Below, piece after piece: positions 7,460-17,500 of a stretch of 36,514 nucleotides of DNA. The position numbers and the translations under genes were made by a program. Each line of letters opens with the position of its first letter. Position 1 is the stretch's first letter. The notes beneath the pieces were generated by a model. It ran no database searches, was not told the DNA's origin, and saw only the letters and a list, made by a program, of their open reading frames with translations. Source of the DNA: a virus. The stretch covers positions 1 to 36,514 of IMG/VR virus record IMGVR_UViG_3300013101_000034; one strand, 5' to 3'.

Positions 7460-9439
7460 TTATACAATAAAGAAATTTAAACTAATTTTTTCTACAACAC
7501 GTGTTGGTTCTAAAGTAATATTAACATGAAAAGTTTTAGTTTTTCTTTCATAATCAGTTGCTCCAACATCAACAGTGTAACTATAAAGACCTCTTCGTGT
7601 TTTGATGTCGTCTAAAAATGGAACAATCCCACCAGCAACAGAACTCCATGTAACTGGATCATTTTGTTCAAAAATATAATATCTGCAATATTGTTCAAGT
7701 GCTCTTTTAACATAAAGAACAAGTCTTACAATATTTAGATCTTGTAATGCACTTGGTTTAGCTTGAGATGTTAATTGACCCCAGTTAACATAACCAGGAT
7801 TAAATTTAACAATTGGGTTTAATTGTTTTAGATACATTTCATCTCTTTGACCCAATCTTGGATTAAATCTAAGTTCTTTAATTGTATCAATTGAAGCTCT
7901 ATTAAAACCAGCAGCAGCAAACCAAATTTCAGATACATTATCATTTCTTGGTAGTAAATAAGACATATGATATACTGGAGAGAACCATACATCTTGACCA
8001 GTAAATGAATCATATACTTTATTATACTCTTCATATAATGCACAAAAATAATTATTAAATACATGTGTATTAGTACGACTGTCTATTGATGCACTAAATG
8101 TTGAATTATCTCCATTATCCATAATAGCTACACAATCACGTCTAGTTTGACATAGAGTTGAAATACTAGTTTTAACATCTGATGGATAACCACAATCAAA
8201 TACTAATGTAAAATAAATATTCTCTTGGTCAAGAAGATCATCAACTAAACTAGAACCATCTTCAACACTTGTTAATTGACCCAAATACCCTTGACTTAAT
8301 AATTGAGTTGCTTCAACTGTATCTAACTCCCCACTTGTATTAACTAAACTTCCATCACTTCCTTTTTTCAATGGAGCTGGATCATCTAATGTAAATGCAG
8401 AAGCTACTGAAGTAAAAGATTTTGTAACACGATAAGTAATTTCTCCAGTTTCATCAAACAATGAAGTATCACCTATCCAACTTTGAGTAGCTCCTAAAAC
8501 TCTATCATTATATATTTCAATAGTATCGTCATCAATAAGTGAACCTAACCAACCTTGTAATCTATTACCACGTTGATCCATTAATTCAACACCATATTCA
8601 TAAGGAAAAGAACCAGAAACCCAACTATTGAAATCTTGTTTGAGATCAGTTAAAGTAGCATTTCCAGTTGATTCATCTATAGAAACAGTTCCCATTTCTT
8701 TACCATATACTTTAATTAATGTATCATAACCACTTGACATAATTTCATCGCCATCAAGAGTCATTTCACATCTTAAAATACTTGAATAGTTGTTTAGAAT
8801 ATATTGAATCCAAATTGAATCTCCAGTACTATCTCTAGCATTTGGATCAAATGAAATTTCAAATGATTCTGTAATAACTTCACTTCCATCTGATTGCTTT
8901 TCATATAAATCTAATACATAAATACCATTAAGCATTGGGTTTGCATGAGCAGTTAATCTCATACTTAACGCATTATAGTATTCCCCTCTACCTATTGGAT
9001 AAATAACACATAAAGGAAATGTAGTTCCACTGGATGCTAAAGCAGTTCTAATTTCAAGTTTTGAATTAATATCTACTGAATCAATATAGTCGTATGAGAT
9101 AGTTGCTGTTGAATCAGTTGGTGCAAGATCTACATTAATTCTGATATTTGAAAATGAAGCATCATCTGGCATACATCTAATGTAATATAATGATCCTGAT
9201 TCTCCTAAATAGTTATATGCACAATATGGTCCTTGACCATAACTTTTACCATATTCGGTAATATTTGGTTCGCCGTATTCACTAATAAATTCGGCTCTAC
9301 CACCTACAAATTTTAAAACGTTGTCTTCACCTTTTTTAGTGATACCGCAGATTAATCCAATTGTACTAGGAACAGCTGCGACATAATTACTTAAGTCAGT
9401 AATTGTAGTATATACACCTGGTGATATTGGACTTGCCAT
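7460..9439 (-). CDS. gp18: Contractile tail sheath protein, T4 gp18-like
   Basis: A 659-residue protein, the same size as T4 gp18, with a strong AAGGAGGAAA site. The N-terminus MASPISPGVYTTITDLSNYV is the standard sheath opening (SPGV...E.D.s). The C-terminal domain (about residues 540-659) has VNWGQLTSQAKPSALQDLNI, then R-L-V-L-Y-V-K-R-A-L-E-Q-Y-C-R-Y and F-E-Q-N-D-P-V-T-W, ending in a terminal strand E-K-I-S-L-N-F-F-I-V. This conserved block forms the inner sheath ring that contacts the tube. The middle is the variable outer region. A strong terminator follows and the 225-residue virion gene precedes. The sheath contracts to drive the tube through the host envelope. Confidence 0.93.
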   Translation of the reverse strand: MASPISPGVYTTITDLSNYVAAVPSTIGLICGITKKGEDNVLKFVGGRAEFISEYGEPNITEYGKSYGQGPYCAYNYLGESGSLYYIRCMPDDASFSNIRINVDLAPTDSTATISYDYIDSVDINSKLEIRTALASSGTTFPLCVIYPIGRGEYYNALSMRLTAHANPMLNGIYVLDLYEKQSDGSEVITESFEISFDPNARDSTGDSIWIQYILNNYSSILRCEMTLDGDEIMSSGYDTLIKVYGKEMGTVSIDESTGNATLTDLKQDFNSWVSGSFPYEYGVELMDQRGNRLQGWLGSLIDDDTIEIYNDRVLGATQSWIGDTSLFDETGEITYRVTKSFTSVASAFTLDDPAPLKKGSDGSLVNTSGELDTVEATQLLSQGYLGQLTSVEDGSSLVDDLLDQENIYFTLVFDCGYPSDVKTSISTLCQTRRDCVAIMDNGDNSTFSASIDSRTNTHVFNNYFCALYEEYNKVYDSFTGQDVWFSPVYHMSYLLPRNDNVSEIWFAAAGFNRASIDTIKELRFNPRLGQRDEMYLKQLNPIVKFNPGYVNWGQLTSQAKPSALQDLNIVRLVLYVKRALEQYCRYYIFEQNDPVTWSSVAGGIVPFLDDIKTRRGLYSYTVDVGATDYERKTKTFHVNITLEPTRVVEKISLNFFIV

Positions 9440-9548
9440 AATGTTTCCTCCTTGTTACGGATTTTTAAGTTTTTTAATCGTTTTCAATTCTATTAGTTGT
9501 GGAAATCCTTTGGAGGTTCTCTATAATTAACCTTTTATATTTATTTGC

Positions 9549-10226
9549 TTAACAGTATAAATACCAGTAAAATACTAATTGCCTTGTATCATCTTTTACG
9601 ATACTAGGAAATGTAACTAAACTAAATATATTAAATGGACCAGTATGACCAGCAGCATTACTATCTGCTGTGAATAATCCGGCTTCATTTAAATTATATC
9701 CATTTGCATGATCAACAGAAATTGTTGTGGTTACTTTTAATATTAACCATGAATTATCATTTAAAGCATCTTGTTGAAACTCTATTGAATCAAGAGGATG
9801 TTTATAATAAGACCCTGCTCTAAAATCAGCTAAGTTAATATCTGTTGTATGTAATGGTATTTCATTAGATAAACCTGTCATTGTATTTGTTGGTGTATTA
9901 GGGTTTAATGGATCTCCAACAGGAGCACCACCATTACCAAGACCAAACCAACTTATAAATTCATCAGGATCTGGATCAATATTTGTATTTTCAATATTGC
10001 ATATTCTAGATGCTATCCATTCTCTACCGACATATAAAACCAAATTGCTTTTGCCAGCTAGTTTCTTTTTACCATCTTTATCAATAGAATATATTTCAAC
10101 AAATCCTTCAGGTTTTCTTTCTTTTGAATTTATACTATTCGTAGAATCTTTTAAACATGAAGAGCCATAGTTATCATCAATATTAACAACTATAGTTTCC
10201 GCTTTTTTATCTTTTTTTCCTTTCAT
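9549..10226 (-). CDS. Virion protein, tail-fibre/collar type
   Basis: A 225-residue protein with a GGAGTTATGCAATG-type start. The first 45 residues are charged and low-complexity (MKGKKDKKAETIVVNIDD). The body has LVLYVGREWIASRICN, WFGLGNGGAPVGDP, then NEAGLFTADSN, I-F-S-L-V-T-F-P-S-I-V-K and a closing strand Q-L-V-F-Y-W-Y-L-Y-C. The 'NEAGLF ... F.LVTFP.I.K....L.F.WY' ending is common in phage fibre or plate proteins that bear glycine-rich loops. It is first in a leftward unit with the sheath, about 110 bases upstream of it, and has a promoter-like motif at 10267-10281. Exact placement in the virion is not known. Confidence 0.6.
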   Translation of the reverse strand: MKGKKDKKAETIVVNIDDNYGSSCLKDSTNSINSKERKPEGFVEIYSIDKDGKKKLAGKSNLVLYVGREWIASRICNIENTNIDPDPDEFISWFGLGNGGAPVGDPLNPNTPTNTMTGLSNEIPLHTTDINLADFRAGSYYKHPLDSIEFQQDALNDNSWLILKVTTTISVDHANGYNLNEAGLFTADSNAAGHTGPFNIFSLVTFPSIVKDDTRQLVFYWYLYC

Positions 10227-10266
10227 TGCATAACTCCTTTATGTTCTTTACAAACCTACTCTAATA

Positions 10267-10281
10267 TTTTTAATTTGTTCT
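10267..10281 (-). promoter_or_regulatory. Leftward promoter-like motif (AGAACAAATTAAAAA)
   Basis: An AGAACAAAT motif 41-55 bases upstream of the 225-aa virion gene, back-to-back with the rightward motif at 10324-10346. This is a divergent promoter region. Confidence 0.5.
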
Positions 10282-10323
10282 TATTTTTGCTTGTGATTAG
10301 TTATACAATTAAAATTATTTAAT

Positions 10324-10346
10324 CTATATATATTAATATACATAAT
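10324..10346 (+). promoter_or_regulatory. Rightward promoter-like motif before the winged-helix regulator
   Basis: It begins CTATATATATTAAT and ends ACATAAT. Twenty-two of 23 positions are identical to the copy at 33539-33561, and the first 14 are identical to 35787-35800. All three lie 50-75 bases before the first gene of a plus-strand unit. Confidence 0.6.
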
Positions 10347-10394
10347 GAATAGGTATTTGTAGTTAATTTTAATTTTTATGAAGGAGTGTGTAAA

Positions 10395-11294
10395 ATGAAT
10401 ACAGCAGTGAAAAAAATTGAAACAATGATTAAATCACATCCAAATGGTTTTACTACTAAATCTTTAAGAGATAATAAAACCTTTGGAGTATCTTGGAAAA
10501 CAGCTAATAAATATATCAACATTTTACTTATGAATAAAAGTATTATATTGAATAAAAAAATAGGAAATTCAAATATATATAAAGTTGTAAACCCATTGAA
10601 TTTTGAAGAACATCCGAGATCTGCATTAAAAAGAAAAACAGTTAGAGAAAAAAATATTAAAAAGAACAAGAAGGTAACTATAAAACAATTAGTTTCCACT
10701 TGTATTAGTAAAATGGGTAATGGAAGATTTAAATTTTCAGATGTATTTATAAAAATAGATGAAGATAAAAGACTTGAAACCAATGCAAAATCATTTTATT
10801 CAGAATTTGCAAAATCTGTTAACCGCGGTAGTGTAATTAGAATTAGTAAAAATCTTTTCGAACTACCGAAAAAAGTTAAAAAACAGATCATTTCAAAATC
10901 TAAATTTAAAACAGATGAAGTAGGTGAAAGTATTGTTTCTTATATTAAACAATTACAACAAGAAAATATTGATTTAAATAAAAAACTTGCAATTGCAACT
11001 GCAGAAGATTATAAAAAGAAGTCAGAAGACCTTAACTCTGATTTAAGGAAAGCAGAACAAAGATATCAAGATACAGCAAGAATTGTAAGAGAACTTCAAC
11101 TTAAAAATAAAAACTTGAGAGTTGATGTAACAAAATATATTTCCATTGATGGGCATAATAAACTTATAAAAAAATGGGATGAAAAAGTTAAAAACCTTTC
11201 AATTGTAATTAATAAACTGAATAAAATAAAATCGGGAGGTATTATTTTAAGTTCATTTGATGAATTAAAAAAGGTTGCTTTACAACAAACATAG
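10395..11294 (+). CDS. DNA-binding regulator: two winged-helix-like segments plus coiled coil
   Basis: The start is set at ATG 10395 (MNTAVKKIETMIKSHPNG) because AAGGAG lies 8 bases upstream; an in-frame GTG at 10386 overlaps that site. Residues about 1-65 look like a winged helix-turn-helix (GFTTKSLRDNKTFGVSWKTA..., then a wing G-N-S-N-I-Y-K-V-V). A second similar segment is near 95-160 (FKFSDVFIKI ... SFYSEFAKSVNRGSVIRI ... LFEL). Residues about 170-245 form a long charged coiled coil (IKQLQQENIDLNKKL). It is a lone plus-strand gene inside the minus-strand structural block, with its own promoter-like motif and terminator. A phage transcription regulator or DNA-organising protein is inferred; the target is unknown. 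Confidence 0.7.
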   Translation: MNTAVKKIETMIKSHPNGFTTKSLRDNKTFGVSWKTANKYINILLMNKSIILNKKIGNSNIYKVVNPLNFEEHPRSALKRKTVREKNIKKNKKVTIKQLVSTCISKMGNGRFKFSDVFIKIDEDKRLETNAKSFYSEFAKSVNRGSVIRISKNLFELPKKVKKQIISKSKFKTDEVGESIVSYIKQLQQENIDLNKKLAIATAEDYKKKSEDLNSDLRKAEQRYQDTARIVRELQLKNKNLRVDVTKYISIDGHNKLIKKWDEKVKNLSIVINKLNKIKSGGIILSSFDELKKVALQQT

Positions 11295-11302
11295 CGGTAA
11301 AT

Positions 11303-11332
11303 AAGGGACTCAACATAATTGCTGAGTCCCTT
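11303..11332. terminator. Bidirectional terminator between convergent genes
   Basis: Arms 11303-11312 and 11323-11332 (AAGGGACTCA / TGAGTCCCTT) with a 10-base loop, between the convergent stops at 11294 and 11362. A T-rich stretch follows on the plus side; the minus side is weaker. Confidence 0.75.
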
Positions 11333-11361
11333 AGTCCATCTTTTATTTTTTTGTTTATTTT

Positions 11362-12147
11362 TTATGCTTGAATATTAGTACCACACTCTGGACAAAATTT
11401 CACCCCATGTCTTGATTTAGTTCCACAAGTAGGGCATTTCTTTTTTGTTGAAACAAATAAAGGGGTTAAAACAGGAGCATCTACTTTATCAGTACCTTTT
11501 AGCCTAATAATAATTACTCCATGATCCTCAATAGTTCCAACATATGTTTGATTAAAATCTTGTTTCAATTCAGATCCAGGAACTGTTATCCCTTCATCAG
11601 CTTGAGGTAATTCACATTTACCAAGACTATCCATAGTAACATTACTTGAAACATTATATGCAGCTGTGATTTGCTCATTTACTCCTTTAGCAGTACCACA
11701 ACCACTACCATATACATCATTGGTATGATTATGAAAACTTCTATATACTGTTGGATAAGTATAATCCCAATTTGTAGTAACTGCATAATCAACAGTTCTT
11801 TCAAAACCAAACTTAACACGGATAAAACCATCATCAATTTTATCACCACGATGATCTTGGATTTTTTCTGTTTTTTGAATAAATTTGAAAGCATTTTTAA
11901 CTGCGTTATTAACCAAGACACCTTTTAATTCGGTATCTTTATTAGCATCAATAACTAGTCTTTTTCCACCCAACACATCAGTTCCATCAATAGAAACTTC
12001 AGCTACTGCTCTTCTATTATCAAGATTTTTTAATAGGATAGAATACTCTGCTCCAAAAGGAAGGATGACATCATTCTCTTGAGATACTTCTCTAAGAATT
12101 TTACCATTACATTTGATTACCACTACGAACTTTTTACTATATACCAT
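11362..12147 (-). CDS. Phage structural-type protein with C-terminal zinc ribbon
   Basis: A 261-residue protein. The N-terminal domain contains ILPFGAEYSILLKNLDNRRA followed by V-S-I-D-G-T-D-V-L-G-G, then FKFIQKTEKIQDHRGDKIDD and a G-F-I-R-V-K-F-G-F-E strand. I recall this '(L)PFG.EY.I.LKN...RRA...V.IDG.DVL' plus 'HRGDK..DG.IRV.F' combination as a recurring family in large phages and some bacteria, usually of unknown function. The C-terminus is a zinc ribbon: KKCPTCGTKSRHGVKFCPEC and then G-T-N (C-x2-C-x10-C-x2-C). It follows a promoter-like motif at 12211-12225 and ends at the convergent terminator. A virion surface or decoration role is plausible but not shown. Confidence 0.65.
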   Translation of the reverse strand: MVYSKKFVVVIKCNGKILREVSQENDVILPFGAEYSILLKNLDNRRAVAEVSIDGTDVLGGKRLVIDANKDTELKGVLVNNAVKNAFKFIQKTEKIQDHRGDKIDDGFIRVKFGFERTVDYAVTTNWDYTYPTVYRSFHNHTNDVYGSGCGTAKGVNEQITAAYNVSSNVTMDSLGKCELPQADEGITVPGSELKQDFNQTYVGTIEDHGVIIIRLKGTDKVDAPVLTPLFVSTKKKCPTCGTKSRHGVKFCPECGTNIQA

Positions 12148-12210
12148 AATTTCTCCTAAGCATACAGACTAGATGCTTCATGTTTAAAGTCTGTGGAATA
12201 AGATGGACTA

Positions 12211-12225
12211 TTTATTATATGTTCT
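12211..12225 (-). promoter_or_regulatory. Leftward promoter-like motif (AGAACATATAATAAA)
   Basis: The motif overlaps the end of the 783-aa baseplate gene and lies 64-78 bases upstream of the zinc-ribbon protein start. Confidence 0.5.
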
Positions 12226-14566
12226 TAGATAATTCTGAATCAGTATTAGTACTAATATAAGATGTTCCTGTTAATGATATATTTTTATAAGTATCTAATG
12301 TTGTATTAAATATATTAATTGTTGCATTAGCACTAGCAGTTAATACCTGTACCTTTAATTCAGGACCATCTAGATATCTTTCAACATAACTCTCATGCCA
12401 TATTATAGTTGATCTGTCTTGAAAATTTGTATCTTTTCCTTTAAATACAGATGAAGAACTACTAGTTCCCATAAGACTTAAACTCTCAACAATAACTACA
12501 ACAAAACTATCTGTAACAACAGGTTTAGGAATTAATTCATCATAAGTTTGACCCACATCCATTTGAGTTGGAGGTCCTAAACCAAAATTATCATGCATTG
12601 TTTGCTCAATGTCTGTGATGGATTCATCTGTTGTTATAATAACATCGTTATTAACTTCTCCATTTTCTATTTCCCATCTATCATGCCATTGTTCTTCATA
12701 TCCAGAATCAAAATTAGCTCCAAGATCAAAGTGTTTATCGAATTGTCTAGTAAACCCAACACTATCATGAAAAAATTGCCCAATTTCATATTCTACACTA
12801 TCACACATTCCTCCATCAGGATGGTTTTTAATTAATTCCATTAAACATTTTTGTAAATATGGAATAATATCATAATATCCACCGCTATCATATTTGAAAT
12901 TTAGATATTCTGGAGGCATAGGAATATCATATCTTCTTCCTATATCATATAACCATTCTTCACTAACATCACAAAGAGTAGGAGGAAATAATGATTGCTC
13001 CTCTGTTGGTGTTGGTGGTGGTGGCATGTTATCGAAAAATTTACCAATATCCCATTTCCAACTACTTTCTAAAACTTGTCTAATCCATTCTTCTGGATCT
13101 ATTTCTGGAATTTGTATTCCTATTGGACAATGATCATCTGGCGGTCTTATATGATTATGTATATTTTGCTGAATGCCAGTTAAAACCCAATCACTAAGCA
13201 TAACAGATTCAGTTAATGGATTTTTAATAGAATAAGCTGTATCCATATAAGCTAATCTTGCTCTATATGGTTTGAAAAAATTTATAATTTTTGTTAACTC
13301 TTTTCTAAAACCAAGACCTAACATAGTTATAACTAAACTTGGTGATTTTGAATCAACGTTTAATCTAATCCAATTATCTAATGTTCCAAGTAGATATGTA
13401 ATTAAAAAAGATTCATCTCCTAAGGCAAACCATGAATCAATAACATCTTTAAAGTTTTGATTTAAAGAAGCAAGTAAAGGTTCAGCAGCATTTAAAGAGT
13501 TTAAAAAATTCTCTGATAATGGTCTTGACCAACTACTGAATAGCTCTTCAAGTCTAGTTTCTCTTTCTTCTTTTGTTTGAGGTCTTTTTATTAAATCTTC
13601 AGCTATAGAAGTTAAACTTGATAAATTAAACGGTACAGGAGGATCTCCTAAATATTCAACTGTTCCATCATAACAATTATAATTTGTAAATGAATTTGTA
13701 GTTCCATAACCAAACATTTTTTCAAAACAATATATAGTTCCTACATAAATATGAAGCAATGGTAATACAAGACCTAAATTTTTAACTGGTGTATTATATG
13801 GTAATTCTAAACTAGATGTATATCTATCATATTGATCTTGAATTACTCTAAATAAGATTGATAAAGATATATTAACTGAGTATAATGAAAATATTGAACT
13901 CAAAGAAAAGTATGGAGTCTTTGATGGTAAATTAATTTTATTAGTTGTTATTAATGCTTCTATATCAGATTTAGTTTGAAACCAATGAGGGTCTGGATCG
14001 GTAAGTGCTTCAAAAGGAACATCTGTATCTAATAACATAGTACTTCCAGTAGCAGCTAGTCTAACAGATTCTCCTCTAAATACTAAATTTCCAAATTGGT
14101 CTTTTTGTAACCAATATTCAATTAGATCAGTATCAGAAAAACCATAATAATCTAAAACATCAACTAATGTTTCTGGAGATCCTTTTTTCTTATAAAAATT
14201 TACTAAATCTAAGAAAAAATTTGCTTTAGTTGATAGAGGTACTAACTCTAATCCAATAGGAAATCCAAAACTCCTAAATAACTCACTTAAATCTTGATTT
14301 GGTAATTTATGAACATCAGATGCATCTTTTTGTGTTGTTGCAATCGTTTTATGAGAAGAATACCAATCTATCAGCATTTGTCTCAGTTTATTATAATCAT
14401 TAGAATTGAATGTAGTTTGATCTAATACAGTTTCAAAAAATGATTCAACAGTTATTTTTTCAGATGTCGCTAAAGTGGTAGTTAATTCACTAAGGTTAGG
14501 ATCAGTTGTCCCATCCTTGAGATACTTCATTATTCTCCAAAGATCATCAATTGTAAACACTATCAA
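12215..14566 (-). CDS. Baseplate protein with tail-protein-I-like segment (P2 gpI / T4 gp7 type)
   Basis: A 783-residue protein. The N-terminal third contains FFLDLVNFYKKKGSPETLVD followed by VLDYYGFSDTDLIEYWL and LVFRGESVRLAATGST. The 'F...L..FY..KGSPETL..VL.Y.GF' block matches the way P2-type tail protein I packs a KGT/KGS helix, and similar segments occur in baseplate wedge proteins such as T4 gp7. The C-terminal part has aromatic/acidic stretches and a poly-proline loop (MPPPPTPTEEQ) and ends in a beta-rich region resembling a fibre-attachment domain. It sits directly after the giant repeat protein (31-base gap), so a role linking baseplate and fibres is likely. Confidence is high that it is a tail protein, moderate for the subtype. 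Confidence 0.6.
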   Translation of the reverse strand: MIVFTIDDLWRIMKYLKDGTTDPNLSELTTTLATSEKITVESFFETVLDQTTFNSNDYNKLRQMLIDWYSSHKTIATTQKDASDVHKLPNQDLSELFRSFGFPIGLELVPLSTKANFFLDLVNFYKKKGSPETLVDVLDYYGFSDTDLIEYWLQKDQFGNLVFRGESVRLAATGSTMLLDTDVPFEALTDPDPHWFQTKSDIEALITTNKINLPSKTPYFSLSSIFSLYSVNISLSILFRVIQDQYDRYTSSLELPYNTPVKNLGLVLPLLHIYVGTIYCFEKMFGYGTTNSFTNYNCYDGTVEYLGDPPVPFNLSSLTSIAEDLIKRPQTKEERETRLEELFSSWSRPLSENFLNSLNAAEPLLASLNQNFKDVIDSWFALGDESFLITYLLGTLDNWIRLNVDSKSPSLVITMLGLGFRKELTKIINFFKPYRARLAYMDTAYSIKNPLTESVMLSDWVLTGIQQNIHNHIRPPDDHCPIGIQIPEIDPEEWIRQVLESSWKWDIGKFFDNMPPPPTPTEEQSLFPPTLCDVSEEWLYDIGRRYDIPMPPEYLNFKYDSGGYYDIIPYLQKCLMELIKNHPDGGMCDSVEYEIGQFFHDSVGFTRQFDKHFDLGANFDSGYEEQWHDRWEIENGEVNNDVIITTDESITDIEQTMHDNFGLGPPTQMDVGQTYDELIPKPVVTDSFVVVIVESLSLMGTSSSSSVFKGKDTNFQDRSTIIWHESYVERYLDGPELKVQVLTASANATINIFNTTLDTYKNISLTGTSYISTNTDSELSKNI

Positions 14567-14597
14567 ACTCCTTTTATTGTTTTAACTCTAATTTATA

Positions 14598-17500
14598 TTA
14601 TGTTCCTTTTTTTGACACATGTTCAAAGATACTTTGAGTTAAGTATGCTTCATAACATGTTTCTATAGGACTAACCGGATTTGAAAATAGAGCTGTTATG
14701 TCAAATTTAGAATATTCACCTGTCAATTGTAATTCAATATATATATAAATCATTTTCGATAACGTTGAATTTAAGCTATCATAATCTATTCCAGTTAATG
14801 TAGCATTTTCAGGTTCTAATCTATATACTAATAATCTATCTAGCATAATAACTTCATGAGATTGAATATTATATAAATTAATTTCATAATCTGAATCATT
14901 TTTAGAATCTCCATCTGCTATATAATAACTAGCAACATCTGGAGTTAACATTATTCTTGTTTTAATACCTTCTGGCCAAGACTGTTTATCTTCAATTTGT
15001 CTATACATATATCTATAACTGATTTTATCATATTCATCATTAAATAATAATTCTATAAATGATTGTTCATAAACATGTTCTCTTGAAGGAAATGGCATTT
15101 GATGAATATTTAAGCTTTTATTATTAACAACAAAATGATCATACCAATATTGTAAATCAGCTGTAATTCTTCTGGTATATATATTACTAAGATATTTATC
15201 AATTTTATTAGCTTGTGATAAAGTAGTAATATCTACTGACCCTGATAACACTTCATTTACTACTCCTAATGATAATGTTGTAGCAACATCAACATGAAAA
15301 TTTATAGATGATGTAAGTATTTCATCTTCTCCAAGATATAATGGTTCAACTGTACATAAACTAGAAATTGATAAAGATCCAGTTAAAATTTCAATTATAC
15401 CTATATCTAGATCAATGTTTGATACAAAAGATTGAATATTTACAATTGATGTGTGACTTATATCCAACCATAATGTATCAGAATTAGACTCTGAATAAGA
15501 ATTTATTGTTGTTGAAAGAATAGTATCAACTCCAAGAGTTAATTCAGAAGGTGAAACAATACCGACTATATCAATAGATGATGTTAATGATTCAGAGACT
15601 CCAATAGTTAAAAATAAATTAATATCACTTTGTATAAAAGAAGTTCCACTACATTCTTCAATAATACCAAGAAACCCTGGTGCGCTAATATTACTAATCA
15701 ATATAGAAGATCCTGACAAACGTTCTGCATATCCAATAGATAAATCACAAACAGCTTCAGTAGTAAGTGAAATTGATGCACTTAGTGGTTCAACAACACC
15801 AGTAATATATTCAGCATTTGCTGATGTACTAATAAAAGATGTTGATGTTAATAATTCCTCTGAACCAACTATTAGTTCAGCGTCAGGTATATTAGAGGTA
15901 TTTACTATAGATGCATTTATAGCAATACTAATATATAAGTTATCACTTAACCCTGTATAAGAAGCAATATCAATAGATGAGGTTAGTATTTCAGTGGTTC
16001 CTAATATGATATGACCGCTAGAAGAAGAATTGTTTATACTAGTAGAAGTTAATTCTGTATCTATACCAATTGTTAAGTCAGAATCAGTAACAGAATTTGT
16101 AAATATAGAACTAGACACTATTTCAACAAGACCTAATATTAGATCTGTTCCTGATTGATTTGTTTCAGCCAACACAGATGCCGATAACTCTTCAACTATT
16201 CCTATTCCTAAATAAGGAGTTATAATATCAGACTGTATATGAATTTGTGAAAATATTGAACCAGAATCACCTATAAATAAATCACTATCTATTATACTTT
16301 GAATATTAATAGAAGATCTTAATAAATATTCTATTCCAACATATATAAATCCATCTACAAATGATTCAACAAATAAACTTCCTGTTAAATTTGAATCCAT
16401 ACCCAAATCTAAATCAGAATCATTTACTAAACTATTTATATTAACAGATGCGGTTAATTCATTTATATCACCTACTGTTAATTCTGTTTCTACTGTTGAT
16501 TGAGCAATTGCTATAGAAGTGTATGCAAATTCAACACCCAATAATGAGTTTGTATTTGATTCTGCTAAATGAGTATTATATAAATCAATAACATTAATAT
16601 TCAACCCATCAGTTTTTACAGAAGATTTTAAATTTACAGTTCCGCTTTCAAAGTCTTCTGCAACACCTAATTTCATTGTTCCCCAAACTTCAGATGAAGA
16701 TGAAGATGAACCAAAATAAGTAGAAATCAAAAACTCTGAATTTACTATATTTGATATTATATTATTTGTAGATGATAATTCAGTATCAGCACCCATAGAT
16801 AGTTCAGATATAACATTAGAAACAACTTCTGAGCTTCCATTAAAATCTAATTCAAGAGGTGGTTCTGAAGCAATAGATACTATATTTGAAGACCCAGAAA
16901 GAATTTCTTCAAAATAACCTAATGTTAATTCAACTGGTGATATATTAGATGTAGGTGTAATAGAAGATGTCAATAATTCTTCAATTCCAATAATTAATTG
17001 TGAATCTGCAACATTACTTTGTATTAAAATAGTGTTAGAAAGATCTTCTATAACTCCCATAGTTAAAATAGAATCAGCTATTGAAATTGAAAATGTTGAA
17101 GATGCTAATAGTTCAACAATACCTATAGATAGCTCAGAACTATTAACATTTAATATAACAGAACTTGTTGATTCTAATATAACATCATCTCCTAATGACA
17201 ATATACCAATAATATCAGAATATATAAAAGAAGAAGCTTCTAATATTTCATCAACCCCTAATGTTATTTCAGATGATGTTATAGATATAGAAAATGTTGA
17301 AGAGGCTAATAACTCAAATAAACCTATTGATAGTAAACCATCAGCACTAGTTGAAGCTAATGTTGAAGCTTCCATAAACCTCTCTATTCCTAATTTAAGT
17401 TCTGCATCTACATTTGATTGAACTGAATTATCGGCTGTTAATTCTTCTGCGATTCCTAATGTTAATTCTCCAGGAAAATTAGATTGTGTTATAGATGTAG

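Noticed and set aside
10376-10783. Minus-strand frame over the winged-helix gene
   Set aside because: It has no ribosome site, and the plus-strand frame has a site, promoter-like motif and recognisable domains.
12148-12210. Possible terminator hairpin (CAGACT...AGTCTG)
   Set aside because: Only a 6-bp stem with a long loop and no T tract.
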